Below, piece after piece: positions 1-5,669 of a stretch of DNA of 5,669 bases. This DNA comes from Sulfuricurvum sp. (GTDB lineage Bacteria; Campylobacterota; Campylobacteria; Campylobacterales; Sulfurimonadaceae): the NCBI GenBank assembly GCA_022729835.1, contig DZBC01000141.1, positions 1-5,669 on the forward strand, given 5' to 3'. The notes beneath the pieces were generated by a model that worked only from the letters and a program-made list of their open reading frames with translations, was not told the origin of the DNA and searched no databases. Each line of letters starts with the position of its first letter. The stretch's first letter is position 1. The position numbers were made by a program, and so were the translations under genes.

Positions 1-421
1 TGCGCTCGAATCCGCTCTCCTTGAGTGCGACGTACGTCATCGCATCAAGCGGATTGGAAACCATGATGATGGTGGCATTGGGAGAATATTTGGCAATACC
101 CTCAATCACTTCTTTGGTAATATTGGCATTGATCATCAGAAGATCATCCCGACTCATCCCCGGCAATCTTGGGCTTCCGGCAGTTACCACTACTACGTTG
201 CAGTTGGTAAGCTGGCTCATATCCTCGGCAACACTAACGACGGTATGTGATCTAACCGCCGCAGCCGCTTGTGACATATCAAGCGCTTTGCCTTTAGCGA
301 CATCAATTTTGTTATCTCGCAAAATGATTTCATGGGCTGAACCCAACATCGCCAACGAGTACGCGACCGTTGCTCCAACATTACCAGCCCCTACGATACC
401 GACACGCTTTCCGTGATTCAT
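1..421 (-). CDS. mdh: Malate dehydrogenase, LDH-like NAD-dependent family (N-terminal 140 residues; 3' end beyond left edge)
   Basis: Cytoplasmic enzyme that interconverts malate and oxaloacetate with a nicotinamide cofactor, in the oxidative or reductive TCA cycle. The visible 140 residues are the Rossmann half of the lactate/malate dehydrogenase family. The glycine-rich loop GAGNVG is at residues 11-16, and an acidic residue at the end of the second strand (D36) favours NAD over NADP. The active-site loop SPRLPGMSR is at 83-91, and VSNP, with the substrate/cofactor-binding Asn, is at 121-124. R85 stands where lactate dehydrogenases have the specificity Gln, and R91 is the second substrate Arg, so malate rather than lactate is the expected substrate. 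Family members are about 310-320 residues, so a little under half is present. The ATG at 421 is preceded by a strong ribosome site (AAGGAGAG, 425-432), which fixes the start. It lies 169 bases downstream of icd in the same direction. The reading frame is intact to the window edge. Confidence 0.93.
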   Translation of the reverse strand, partial: MNHGKRVGIVGAGNVGATVAYSLAMLGSAHEIILRDNKIDVAKGKALDMSQAAAAVRSHTVVSVAEDMSQLTNCNVVVVTAGSPRLPGMSRDDLLMINANITKEVIEGIAKYSPNATIIMVSNPLDAMTYVALKESGFER

Positions 422-450
422 AAGCTCTCCTTGGACGCTAAAATGCGCAC

Positions 451-459
451 TTTATCCTA
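451..459 (-). promoter_or_regulatory. Possible -10 region of an mdh promoter
   Basis: Read on the minus strand, this stretch is TAGGATAAA, preceded by the moderately T-rich GTGTATTTGAGA. TAGGAT matches four of six bases of the TATAAT box. Campylobacterota housekeeping promoters usually lack a clear -35 box and rely on T-rich upstream DNA, so the match is plausible but weak. A start near 447 would give a leader of about 25 bases that includes the mdh ribosome site. The hairpin after icd supports a separate mdh promoter somewhere in this gap, but the exact position is a guess. Confidence 0.25.
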
Positions 460-480
460 TCTCAAATACACTTAAGTAGC

Positions 481-494
481 ATGTGCAAGCACAT
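481..494. repeat. 14-base perfect inverted repeat upstream of mdh (possible operator)
   Basis: ATGTGC-AA-GCACAT, two 6-base arms around a 2-base centre, with no mismatch. It lies in the non-coding gap between icd and mdh, 59 bases upstream of the mdh start codon and just upstream of the weak candidate -10 box. The two-base centre is too small for a good RNA hairpin loop, so a binding site for a dimeric regulator is the more natural reading. No known operator consensus was recognised, and chance remains possible. Confidence 0.35.
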
Positions 495-538
495 ACCGAT
501 TAAGCATAAAATGACCAACAATCAAAGCGGTTGCCACC

Positions 539-548
539 TTACATGTAA
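539..548. repeat. Palindrome TTACATGTAA, copy 1 (icd-mdh gap)
   Basis: A perfect 10-base palindrome in the non-coding gap between icd and mdh, just beyond the icd hairpin in the direction of transcription. The same ten bases, plus the following TG, recur at 3871-3882 in the permease-mltG gap. It could be a protein-binding site. I do not recognise it as a site for any named regulator. Confidence 0.35.
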
Positions 549-557
549 TGCCCACAA

Positions 558-579
558 AGGATCGGAGCAAACCGATCCT
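558..579 (-). terminator. Probable transcription terminator of icd
   Basis: Read on the minus strand, an 8-base-pair stem (AGGATCGG / CCGATCCT) encloses the six-base loop TTTGCT and begins 11 bases after the icd stop codon. The stem is perfect and half GC. The T tract after it is short (TTTG), so termination may be partial or assisted. The plus strand has no T run after the stem, and no gene enters from that side, which fits a terminator for icd. An RNA-processing or 3'-stabilising hairpin is the alternative. Confidence 0.6.
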
Positions 580-590
580 AAACAAGGCTA

Positions 591-2789
591 TCAGATACTA
601 TCAATGATCGCATTGAGCGTTGCAGAGGGGCGCATCGCTGCAGATGCTTTAGCATCATCAGGTCGGTAGTAGCCGCCGATATCTTGGGCTTTACCCTCAA
701 CTACCATTAGCTCTTCCATGATCTTGGCTTCATTGTCTACAAGTGCTTTAGCGATCGGTGCAAACTTGGCTTCCAGCTCCGCATTGCCACACTGGGCAAG
801 TGCACCGGCCCAATATTGCGCCACATAGAAGTGTGATGCTTTATTGTCCGGCTCACCTGCTTTGCGGCCCGGGGCTTTGTTGTTATCCAGATAACCGGCA
901 TTGGCTTGATCAAGCGCAGCGGTGAGCTTAGAGAGCTTGTCACTGGTGTGTTTTTGATTGATGTAGCGCAGTGACTCAGCCAGTGCCAAAAACTCACCGA
1001 GTGAATCCCAACGCAAGTGCCCCTCTTCCAAAAACTGATCAACGTGCTTAGGTGCCGAACCACCTGCACCCGTTTCAAAGAGACCACCACCGGCAAGCAA
1101 CGGAACGATTGAGAGCATCTTAGCAGAGGTACCCAACTCAAGAATCGGATACATGTCGGTGAGGTGGTCACGCAAGACGTTTCCGGTTGCAGAGATGGTA
1201 TCTTTGCCCTCACGTACACGTGCATTAGTATAAGCAACGGCATCTTGGACGTTCATGATCATCCACTCAAAACCGCTTTGATCAAACTCCTCTTTGCACG
1301 CATTGATTTTGGCAATCAGATTGGCATCGTGCGCACGCTTCTCATCAAGCCAGAAGACTACCGGAGTGCCCGTGAGGTGGCCGCGCTCAAATGCGAGGCG
1401 AATCCAGTCTTTGATGGGGATGTCTTTGGTGCGTGACATGCGCCAGATATCGCCCTTCTCTACGTTGTGGCTCATCAGTACTGCGCCGCTGCTATCTTTG
1501 ACCTCAACCACACCATCTTCACCAATCTCAAAAGTTGTGGGATGTGAGCCGTACTCCTCTGCCTTTTGCGCCATTAAGCCGACGTTGGCAACGTTGCCCA
1601 TCGTAGTGACATCATATTGGCCATTTTTGACACAGTCATCAACCATCCCTTGATGGAAACGCGCATAAGAGCTATCGGGAATCACGGCAACACACTCTTG
1701 TGCTTTGCCATCACGGTTCCACATCTTGCCACCATCACGAACGACTACCGGCATAGATGCGTCAATGATGATGTCATTTGAGGCGTGTAGGTTGGTAATC
1801 CCTTTATCAGAATCAACCATAGCAATCGGAGGCTGCTTATCATAGGTAGCCATGATATCCGCTTCAATCTGTGCTTTTTTATCGCTTGGTAGCTTCTCAA
1901 GCTTCTTGTATAGATCGCCCAAGCCCATATTGGCATTAACACCGATCTCTTTAAACTCAGCGTCGTATTTTGCAAACACCTCTTTAAAGAAGACCTTGAT
2001 CGCATAGCCAAACATGATTGGATCGGAGATCTTCATCATGGTCGCTTTAAGGTGCAGTGACCAGAGTACGCCGTTGGCTCTAGCCTCATCAAGGCTCTTT
2101 TGATAAAACTCCTGAAGCGCCTTGACCGACATAAAGGTACCATCGAGCACCTCTTTATCAAGAGCATTGATCTCTTTGAGCACTTTGCCATTCAGCTCAA
2201 TCGTTACCTTGCCAGAGCTTTGCATAACGACTGATTGTTCGTTACCGTAGAAATCGTTATTACCATCCATGTGCGTCACATAGGCTTTAGATGGGTTCTC
2301 AAATGCACGGAGCTTGTGGGGGTTCTTTTTGGCAAAATTTTTCACCGCAACTGCTGCGCGGCGATCAGAGTTCCCCTCACGCAACACCGGGTTTACCGCT
2401 GAGCCAAGACAGGTTGAGTAGCGTGTCTGAACCGCTTTCTCCTCTTCAGTCTGTGGATTTTCGGGGTAATCTGGAAGATCATAGCCTTTGACTTGAAGCT
2501 CGGCGATACACTCTTTGAGCTGTGTCACCGAAGCTGAAATGTTGGGCAGCTTGATGATATTGCCCTCAGGCTCTTCAGCTACTTTTCCCAATTCGGCAAG
2601 ATTATCCAAGATGCGCTGATCGGCTCTGAGACGCTCAGAAAAGGTAGCAATCACACGTCCGGAGAGCGATATGTCACTGGTGATTACATCAACACCCGCC
2701 TCTTTACAAAACTTTTGAACAATTGGAAGAAGGGAATAGGTAGCTAACGCTGGGGCTTCGTCAATAACTGACCAAATGATTTTTGACAT
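591..2789 (-). CDS. icd: Isocitrate dehydrogenase, monomeric type, probably NADP-dependent
   Basis: Cytoplasmic enzyme interconverting isocitrate and 2-oxoglutarate plus CO2; in reductive TCA cycle organisms it runs as the carboxylation. The 732 residues match the large monomeric family (about 740), not the 400-residue dimeric type. By remembered alignment to the Azotobacter vinelandii enzyme, the substrate loop NPVLREGNSDRR is at 133-144, with S130, N133, R137 and R143. K248 and Y413 correspond to catalytic K255 and Y420, D339 and D343 to the metal ligands, and R540 to R547. H582, R593 and R642 match the residues that hold the NADP 2'-phosphate (H589, R600, R649), so NADP is expected. The ATG at 2789 is chosen over an in-frame codon at 2831 because AGAGGAA lies 6 bases upstream, family members start MSKI-like, and the upstream codon overlaps the promoter. 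It has its own promoter and terminator candidates; mdh follows. Confidence 0.97.
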   Translation of the reverse strand: MSKIIWSVIDEAPALATYSLLPIVQKFCKEAGVDVITSDISLSGRVIATFSERLRADQRILDNLAELGKVAEEPEGNIIKLPNISASVTQLKECIAELQVKGYDLPDYPENPQTEEEKAVQTRYSTCLGSAVNPVLREGNSDRRAAVAVKNFAKKNPHKLRAFENPSKAYVTHMDGNNDFYGNEQSVVMQSSGKVTIELNGKVLKEINALDKEVLDGTFMSVKALQEFYQKSLDEARANGVLWSLHLKATMMKISDPIMFGYAIKVFFKEVFAKYDAEFKEIGVNANMGLGDLYKKLEKLPSDKKAQIEADIMATYDKQPPIAMVDSDKGITNLHASNDIIIDASMPVVVRDGGKMWNRDGKAQECVAVIPDSSYARFHQGMVDDCVKNGQYDVTTMGNVANVGLMAQKAEEYGSHPTTFEIGEDGVVEVKDSSGAVLMSHNVEKGDIWRMSRTKDIPIKDWIRLAFERGHLTGTPVVFWLDEKRAHDANLIAKINACKEEFDQSGFEWMIMNVQDAVAYTNARVREGKDTISATGNVLRDHLTDMYPILELGTSAKMLSIVPLLAGGGLFETGAGGSAPKHVDQFLEEGHLRWDSLGEFLALAESLRYINQKHTSDKLSKLTAALDQANAGYLDNNKAPGRKAGEPDNKASHFYVAQYWAGALAQCGNAELEAKFAPIAKALVDNEAKIMEELMVVEGKAQDIGGYYRPDDAKASAAMRPSATLNAIIDSI

Positions 2790-2821
2790 GCTGTTCCTCT
2801 GGAATATAAATTTCAGGTCAC

Positions 2822-2850
2822 AGTGTAGCACTTGTTAAAAAAAACTTATT
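2822..2850 (-). promoter_or_regulatory. Probable icd promoter (extended -10 with T-rich upstream element)
   Basis: On the minus strand the sequence TGCTACACT (2822-2830) fits an extended -10 element (TGn followed by TACACT, four of six to TATAAT). A run of eight T at 2837-2844 precedes it. There is no good -35 box, which is usual for Campylobacterota housekeeping promoters, where T-rich upstream DNA takes that role. Initiation near 2815 would leave a leader of about 26 bases carrying the icd ribosome site. The element lies in the 101-base gap after mltG, so icd can be expressed apart from the envelope genes. Confidence 0.5.
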
Positions 2851-2890
2851 GATTCTGCTTTAAACTCGCGGGAAAAAATATCATAATGTT

Positions 2891-3853
2891 TCATTTAGTA
2901 GCATTATTGATACGCTCCAAATGTGTAGAATAGTTACTTGAATAGTGGTGCTTTCCCTCTTTTCCGCGCACAAAATAGAGATAGTCACTCTGGGCCGGAA
3001 AGATCGCAGCCTTGATGGCGTCGAGGCCGACATTGCATACCGGCACAGGAGGTAATCCAGCGTTAATGTAGGTGTTATAGCTCGTATTATCGGACTTTAT
3101 ACGCTCTGCAGTGATAGGTGTATGTGAGTATGGACCATAGTTGAGCGTCCCATCCATTTGCAAACGCATCCCTTTTTTCAGGCGATTATAGATCACCGAT
3201 GAAACCAAGGGCATGTCTTCTTTGGAGGCTGCTTCTTTTTGTATCACTGAAGCAAGTGTTACAAAATGAAACCACTTCTTCGCGTCATAGGTTCCAAAGA
3301 TTTTTTCCGACCATGCACGCATCTGTTTGTCGGAGTGGTGCAGCAATATGCGCATCACCCGCTGTTCATCGATCCCCAAGGGAAGCTGATAAGTATCAGG
3401 TACCAAAGCACCCTCGTGAAGCGGTGCGAAGCGCTCGAAATGGTAGGTGAGCCGTGCATGATCAAGTTGCATCGTTTGGGCAATATGAGCGAGAAAAAAG
3501 TGGGTAGTCTCCCCTGGAATCAGCGTCACACTACGCATTGCAGCCCTTGCGGTGGTTAGACGATAGAGAAAATCACCGTGAGTGAGCGCTGTGTCGCCGA
3601 TATGAATCCACCCTTTTTGCGGATAGCCTAAAAAGCGTAGTGCCCACCCATCCACAATCGTCAGATCAAACTTTCTGGCCTTGAGGTAGGAGAGTGTCTG
3701 TTGTGTCGAACCTTGCGGTACATACAGTATGTAGCTGCTGTTCATTGGCAGATTCAGATAGTACAAAAAAGCAAGCCATAAGACCAAAGAGATCTCAATC
3801 ACACTCAAAATCGGTAGGACTTTTTTCATCGCTGTTAGCTTTATAGATGACAT
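2891..3853 (-). CDS. mltG: Endolytic murein transglycosylase MltG (YceG family)
   Basis: Inner-membrane lytic transglycosylase that cuts nascent peptidoglycan strands inside the chain and is thought to release them from synthesis. The protein is 320 residues (E. coli MltG is 340). It has a short cytoplasmic tail and one membrane segment at about 13-33, with the rest predicted periplasmic. EGALVPDTY is at 147-155, in the place of the family's EG...PDT motif. The catalytic stretch ASVIQKEA is at 201-208, with E207 equivalent to E. coli E218. NRLKKGMRLQMD (223-234), NAGLPP (264-269) and the closing YLYFV (291-295) are all family hallmarks. The start is uncertain: ATG at 3853 and ATG at 3829 (giving MKKVLPIL) both keep the membrane segment, and neither has a clear ribosome site. 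It follows the permease by 45 bases and is probably co-transcribed with it and secA. Confidence 0.93.
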   Translation of the reverse strand: MSSIKLTAMKKVLPILSVIEISLVLWLAFLYYLNLPMNSSYILYVPQGSTQQTLSYLKARKFDLTIVDGWALRFLGYPQKGWIHIGDTALTHGDFLYRLTTARAAMRSVTLIPGETTHFFLAHIAQTMQLDHARLTYHFERFAPLHEGALVPDTYQLPLGIDEQRVMRILLHHSDKQMRAWSEKIFGTYDAKKWFHFVTLASVIQKEAASKEDMPLVSSVIYNRLKKGMRLQMDGTLNYGPYSHTPITAERIKSDNTSYNTYINAGLPPVPVCNVGLDAIKAAIFPAQSDYLYFVRGKEGKHHYSSNYSTHLERINNATK

Positions 3854-3870
3854 TTCAAGAGGCGCCAGCT

Positions 3871-3880
3871 TTACATGTAA
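3871..3880. repeat. Palindrome TTACATGTAA, copy 2 (permease-mltG gap)
   Basis: A perfect 10-base palindrome in the 45-base gap between the permease stop codon and the mltG start, 18 bases upstream of the ATG at 3853. It is identical, including the following TG, to the copy at 539-550. The position is close enough to affect mltG transcription or translation if a protein binds there. No regulator is recognised. Confidence 0.35.
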
Positions 3881-3898
3881 TGAAAAACAAAGAGTACA

Positions 3899-5095
3899 TC
3901 ACTCGTTGCGCAATACCGTAAGCACATCGACTTCACTCGCTTTTTTGGCCGGATAAAAAGAGGAGAGCAGCACAATCACAAAAGCGCCAAACAAAATCAG
4001 CGCTAAGTCGATCAAGCTCAGATCGAGAGGAAGCGTCGAGGTGGGATAGACATCTTTTGGCAAAGAGACGATCTCAAACGTCCCCAATACCCACAAACCC
4101 AAAAAGCCCAGCAGTGCACCCGCCACAATGCCTGCGATCCCGATCACAATCCCCAAATACAAAAAGACCTTCTTGATCTGCGCAGCAGAGGCGCCGAGTG
4201 AGATTAACAAAGCGATTTCACTGCGGCGGTTCATCACCGTCATCAGCAAAGAGGAGATGATATTGATCGAGGCGATCAGAATAATCAGCATGAGCACAAT
4301 AAACAGAGCCGTCTTTTCGAGCTCAAGCGCGGCAAAAAAGTTGACGTTGTCCTCCCACCATCCCTTGATGCCGACCGAGGGCGGCAACATCGCCTTGATA
4401 CGATGGATGTCTTGCTGAGGGTCATGCGAAAAAATATGAATACCATCATAGATATTCGAAGGGAGGCGCAGAATCTTCTGCATTGAATCCAGCGTGGTAT
4501 AGCTGTACGCCTTGTCATAAGCACTCAAGCCCGAATCGAAAACGCCTGCAACACCAAATCGCTTGATACGTGGGGTAACCCCTAAGCCACCCGGTTCCAT
4601 CTGGGTAAACACGTAGGTCATCTTTTCACCAGAGACGAGATTGAACTCCTGCTGGAGTGTTTTACCAACCAGCACCTCAAAGTCGTCGATGTGCCGATCT
4701 GCAAGCGCATGATCAATGACTGCATTCACCTTCCGCTCACTCTCAAAGTCTACGCCAAACAGATACCCGCCTTCGAGCCTAGTGCCTGAGCGGGCCATTA
4801 CTGGAGAGGAGACATAGGGGCTAAAGTGCAGTTTAGGAAAAGCCGCTTTAAGCTCCAGCAGCAAAGATTCGTTAGCACTGCCATAAAATTTGGGAAGGAT
4901 GGTGAGCGGATAGTTCATGACGGTGAGTTTTTTCTTGAACTCATTATCGAAACCGTTCATAAGCGCCATAGCGATGATGAGCACCATCACCCCCAGCATG
5001 ATGCCCAAAAAAGCAAGCAACGCCGAGAGAAAGATAAAAGGTTGCTCTTTATCAAAGCGCAAAAAACGTTTGACGAGAAAGGAGACGATACTCAA
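3899..5095 (-). CDS. lolC: Lipoprotein-releasing ABC transporter permease, LolC/LolE family
   Basis: Inner-membrane permease that, with the ATPase LolD, extracts outer-membrane lipoproteins for the carrier LolA. The 398 residues show the family layout: one membrane helix at about 19-46 ending AMALMNGF, a periplasmic domain to about 260, then three helices at about 262-287, 311-338 and 360-380 of the FtsX/MacB type. ALELEKTALFIVL (256-268), MNRRSEIALLISLGAS (288-303) and the tail YPAKKASEVDVLTVLRNE (381-398) are typical. The start is TTG at 5095, whose TTGA overlaps the secA stop; it gives the family-like opening SFLVKRFLRFDKEQPF (5-20). AAAGGTG lies about 10 bases upstream. A GTG at 5137 would add 14 unfamiliar residues and overlap secA further. 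No second Lol permease or lolD is in view. Many bacteria outside the gamma group are thought to use one permease as a homodimer (LolF type), so the C-versus-E label is arbitrary. Confidence 0.88.
   Translation of the reverse strand: MSIVSFLVKRFLRFDKEQPFIFLSALLAFLGIMLGVMVLIIAMALMNGFDNEFKKKLTVMNYPLTILPKFYGSANESLLLELKAAFPKLHFSPYVSSPVMARSGTRLEGGYLFGVDFESERKVNAVIDHALADRHIDDFEVLVGKTLQQEFNLVSGEKMTYVFTQMEPGGLGVTPRIKRFGVAGVFDSGLSAYDKAYSYTTLDSMQKILRLPSNIYDGIHIFSHDPQQDIHRIKAMLPPSVGIKGWWEDNVNFFAALELEKTALFIVLMLIILIASINIISSLLMTVMNRRSEIALLISLGASAAQIKKVFLYLGIVIGIAGIVAGALLGFLGLWVLGTFEIVSLPKDVYPTSTLPLDLSLIDLALILFGAFVIVLLSSFYPAKKASEVDVLTVLRNE
5092..5095 (-). other. TTGA stop-start overlap of secA and the permease gene
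   Basis: On the minus strand TTGA contains the TTG proposed as the permease start and the TGA that ends secA, a relative of the common ATGA overlap. It implies one transcript and probably termination-reinitiation coupling. The purine-rich AAAAAAAGGTG inside the end of secA could serve as the ribosome site. Confidence 0.6.
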
Positions 5096-5669
5096 GAGGC
5101 AAATGCACCTTTTTTTGGCCCACTCTGTCCGCAGCACTGCTTATATTTTTTGCCGCTACCACAAGGGCACGGATCGTTGCGCGCAGGTTTTTTCTCGCCG
5201 GAAAGGCCCTCTTGGCTCTCTTCATCACCGTGGCGCAGTAATTGCGCCATCTCACGTTGACGCGCCTCTATCTCGCGCTGACGGGCCAGCATTTGAGCCT
5301 CTTCTTCAGCATTGTCCATTCTAAATTGAATAATATGAAGTGTTTTGATCGTCTCAAACTTGATCGTCTCAACCAACTCCTGAAAGAGGTTGAAGCTCTC
5401 TTTTTTATACTCAACCAATGGGTCTTTTTGGTTGTAGGCGCGCAGTCGAATACCGGTTTTCATCGTATCCATCTGATATAGATGCTCCCGCCACGCCGTA
5501 TCGAGCGTCTTGAGATAGATTTCACGCTCGACATTGTGACGGGTATGCTCATCGACGATACTCATTTTTTGATCGTAAGAAGCTTTGAGAATCTCTAGCA
5601 GTCTAGAGCGCAACTCGTCATAATCTACATCTGCTATCTGCGCTACCAAAAGCTCAAAACGGATCTCTT
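5092..5669 (-). CDS. secA: Preprotein translocase ATPase SecA (C-terminal 191 residues; 5' part beyond right edge)
   Basis: ATPase motor that pushes unfolded preproteins through the SecYEG channel at the inner membrane. Only the C-terminal part is here (SecA is usually 830-900 residues); the motor domains lie outside the window. Visible residues 51-88 carry the helical wing/scaffold signature, including LDTAWREHLYQMD, GIRLRAYNQKDPLVEYK and then FNLFQELV. A charged, Gln/Arg-rich linker with a short internal repeat (ARQREIEARQREM, 128-140) follows. The end is the SEC-C zinc motif, RNDPCPCGSGKKYKQCCG at 163-180, with four Cys ligands (167, 169, 178, 179) that in E. coli help bind SecB and phospholipid; E. 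coli has His in the last place. The frame is open to the window edge. The TTG at 5649 is an internal codon, not the start. It overlaps the downstream permease gene by four bases. Confidence 0.97.
   Translation of the reverse strand, partial: EIRFELLVAQIADVDYDELRSRLLEILKASYDQKMSIVDEHTRHNVEREIYLKTLDTAWREHLYQMDTMKTGIRLRAYNQKDPLVEYKKESFNLFQELVETIKFETIKTLHIIQFRMDNAEEEAQMLARQREIEARQREMAQLLRHGDEESQEGLSGEKKPARNDPCPCGSGKKYKQCCGQSGPKKGAFAS

Noticed and set aside
21..416. Open frame of 131 residues on the plus strand at the left edge
   Set aside because: It is fully antisense to mdh, whose minus-strand translation has all the family motifs. The plus-strand product has no recognisable domain or ribosome site.
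481..669. Plus-strand small open frame of 62 residues starting in the icd-mdh gap
   Set aside because: Its start ATG is part of the inverted repeat, no ribosome site precedes it, and its second half runs antisense into the end of icd. The composition looks random.
2790..2831. Longer icd reading frame beginning at 2831 (14 extra residues)
   Set aside because: The extra residues are not family-like, the region overlaps the -10 promoter element, and the inner ATG at 2789 has a proper ribosome site.
2837..2844. Run of eight T (minus strand) as a terminator tail for mltG
   Set aside because: No stem-loop precedes it on the minus strand. Its spacing just upstream of an extended -10 box fits the T-rich promoter element better.
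5249..5286. Short internal repeat in the secA linker (ARQREIEARQREM)
   Set aside because: Variable, charged Gln/Arg/Glu-rich linkers before the SEC-C motif are usual in SecA. The repeat is an ordinary helical low-complexity segment, not a separate element.
4826..5324. Two overlapping plus-strand open frames of 135-144 residues across the secA-permease junction
   Set aside because: Both are antisense shadows of secA and the permease, with low-complexity His, Lys and Arg-rich translations and no family features.

Overview
The window looks like a piece of chromosome from a member of the Campylobacterota (formerly Epsilonproteobacteria), plausibly a sulfur-oxidising type such as Sulfuricurvum or Sulfurovum. 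Three things suggest this: secA lies directly upstream of a single LolC/E-type permease gene, as I recall from Helicobacter; a monomeric isocitrate dehydrogenase gene is followed by an LDH-like malate dehydrogenase gene; and the base composition appears moderate by eye. The assignment is inference from gene content and order, not from a database match.

All five genes lie on the minus strand, so they read from the right edge to the left. The order of transcription is secA (3' part only, entering from the right edge), a lipoprotein-releasing permease (lolC/E family), mltG (endolytic murein transglycosylase), icd (monomeric NADP-type isocitrate dehydrogenase) and mdh (malate dehydrogenase, 5' part only, running off the left edge). 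Coding density is very high. The only gaps are 45 bases (permease to mltG), 101 bases (mltG to icd) and 169 bases (icd to mdh).

The right half is an envelope-biogenesis group. SecA drives secretion across the inner membrane, the permease hands lipoproteins to the outer-membrane sorting route, and MltG cuts nascent glycan strands. secA and the permease overlap by four bases (TTGA), which suggests translational coupling and a TTG start. The left half is central carbon metabolism. Icd interconverts isocitrate and 2-oxoglutarate, and Mdh interconverts malate and oxaloacetate. In autotrophic Campylobacterota both steps belong to the reductive TCA cycle. icd has its own probable extended -10 promoter and a hairpin after its stop codon, so it is probably transcribed separately from the envelope genes. 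mdh probably has its own promoter in the 169-base gap.

I found no mobile element, CRISPR array, RNA gene or unknown protein system. The observations that annotation of the genes does not explain are small: an identical 10-base palindrome (TTACATGTAA) in two separate intergenic gaps, a 14-base inverted repeat upstream of mdh, and start-site questions for the permease and mltG. This is largely an ordinary housekeeping region.
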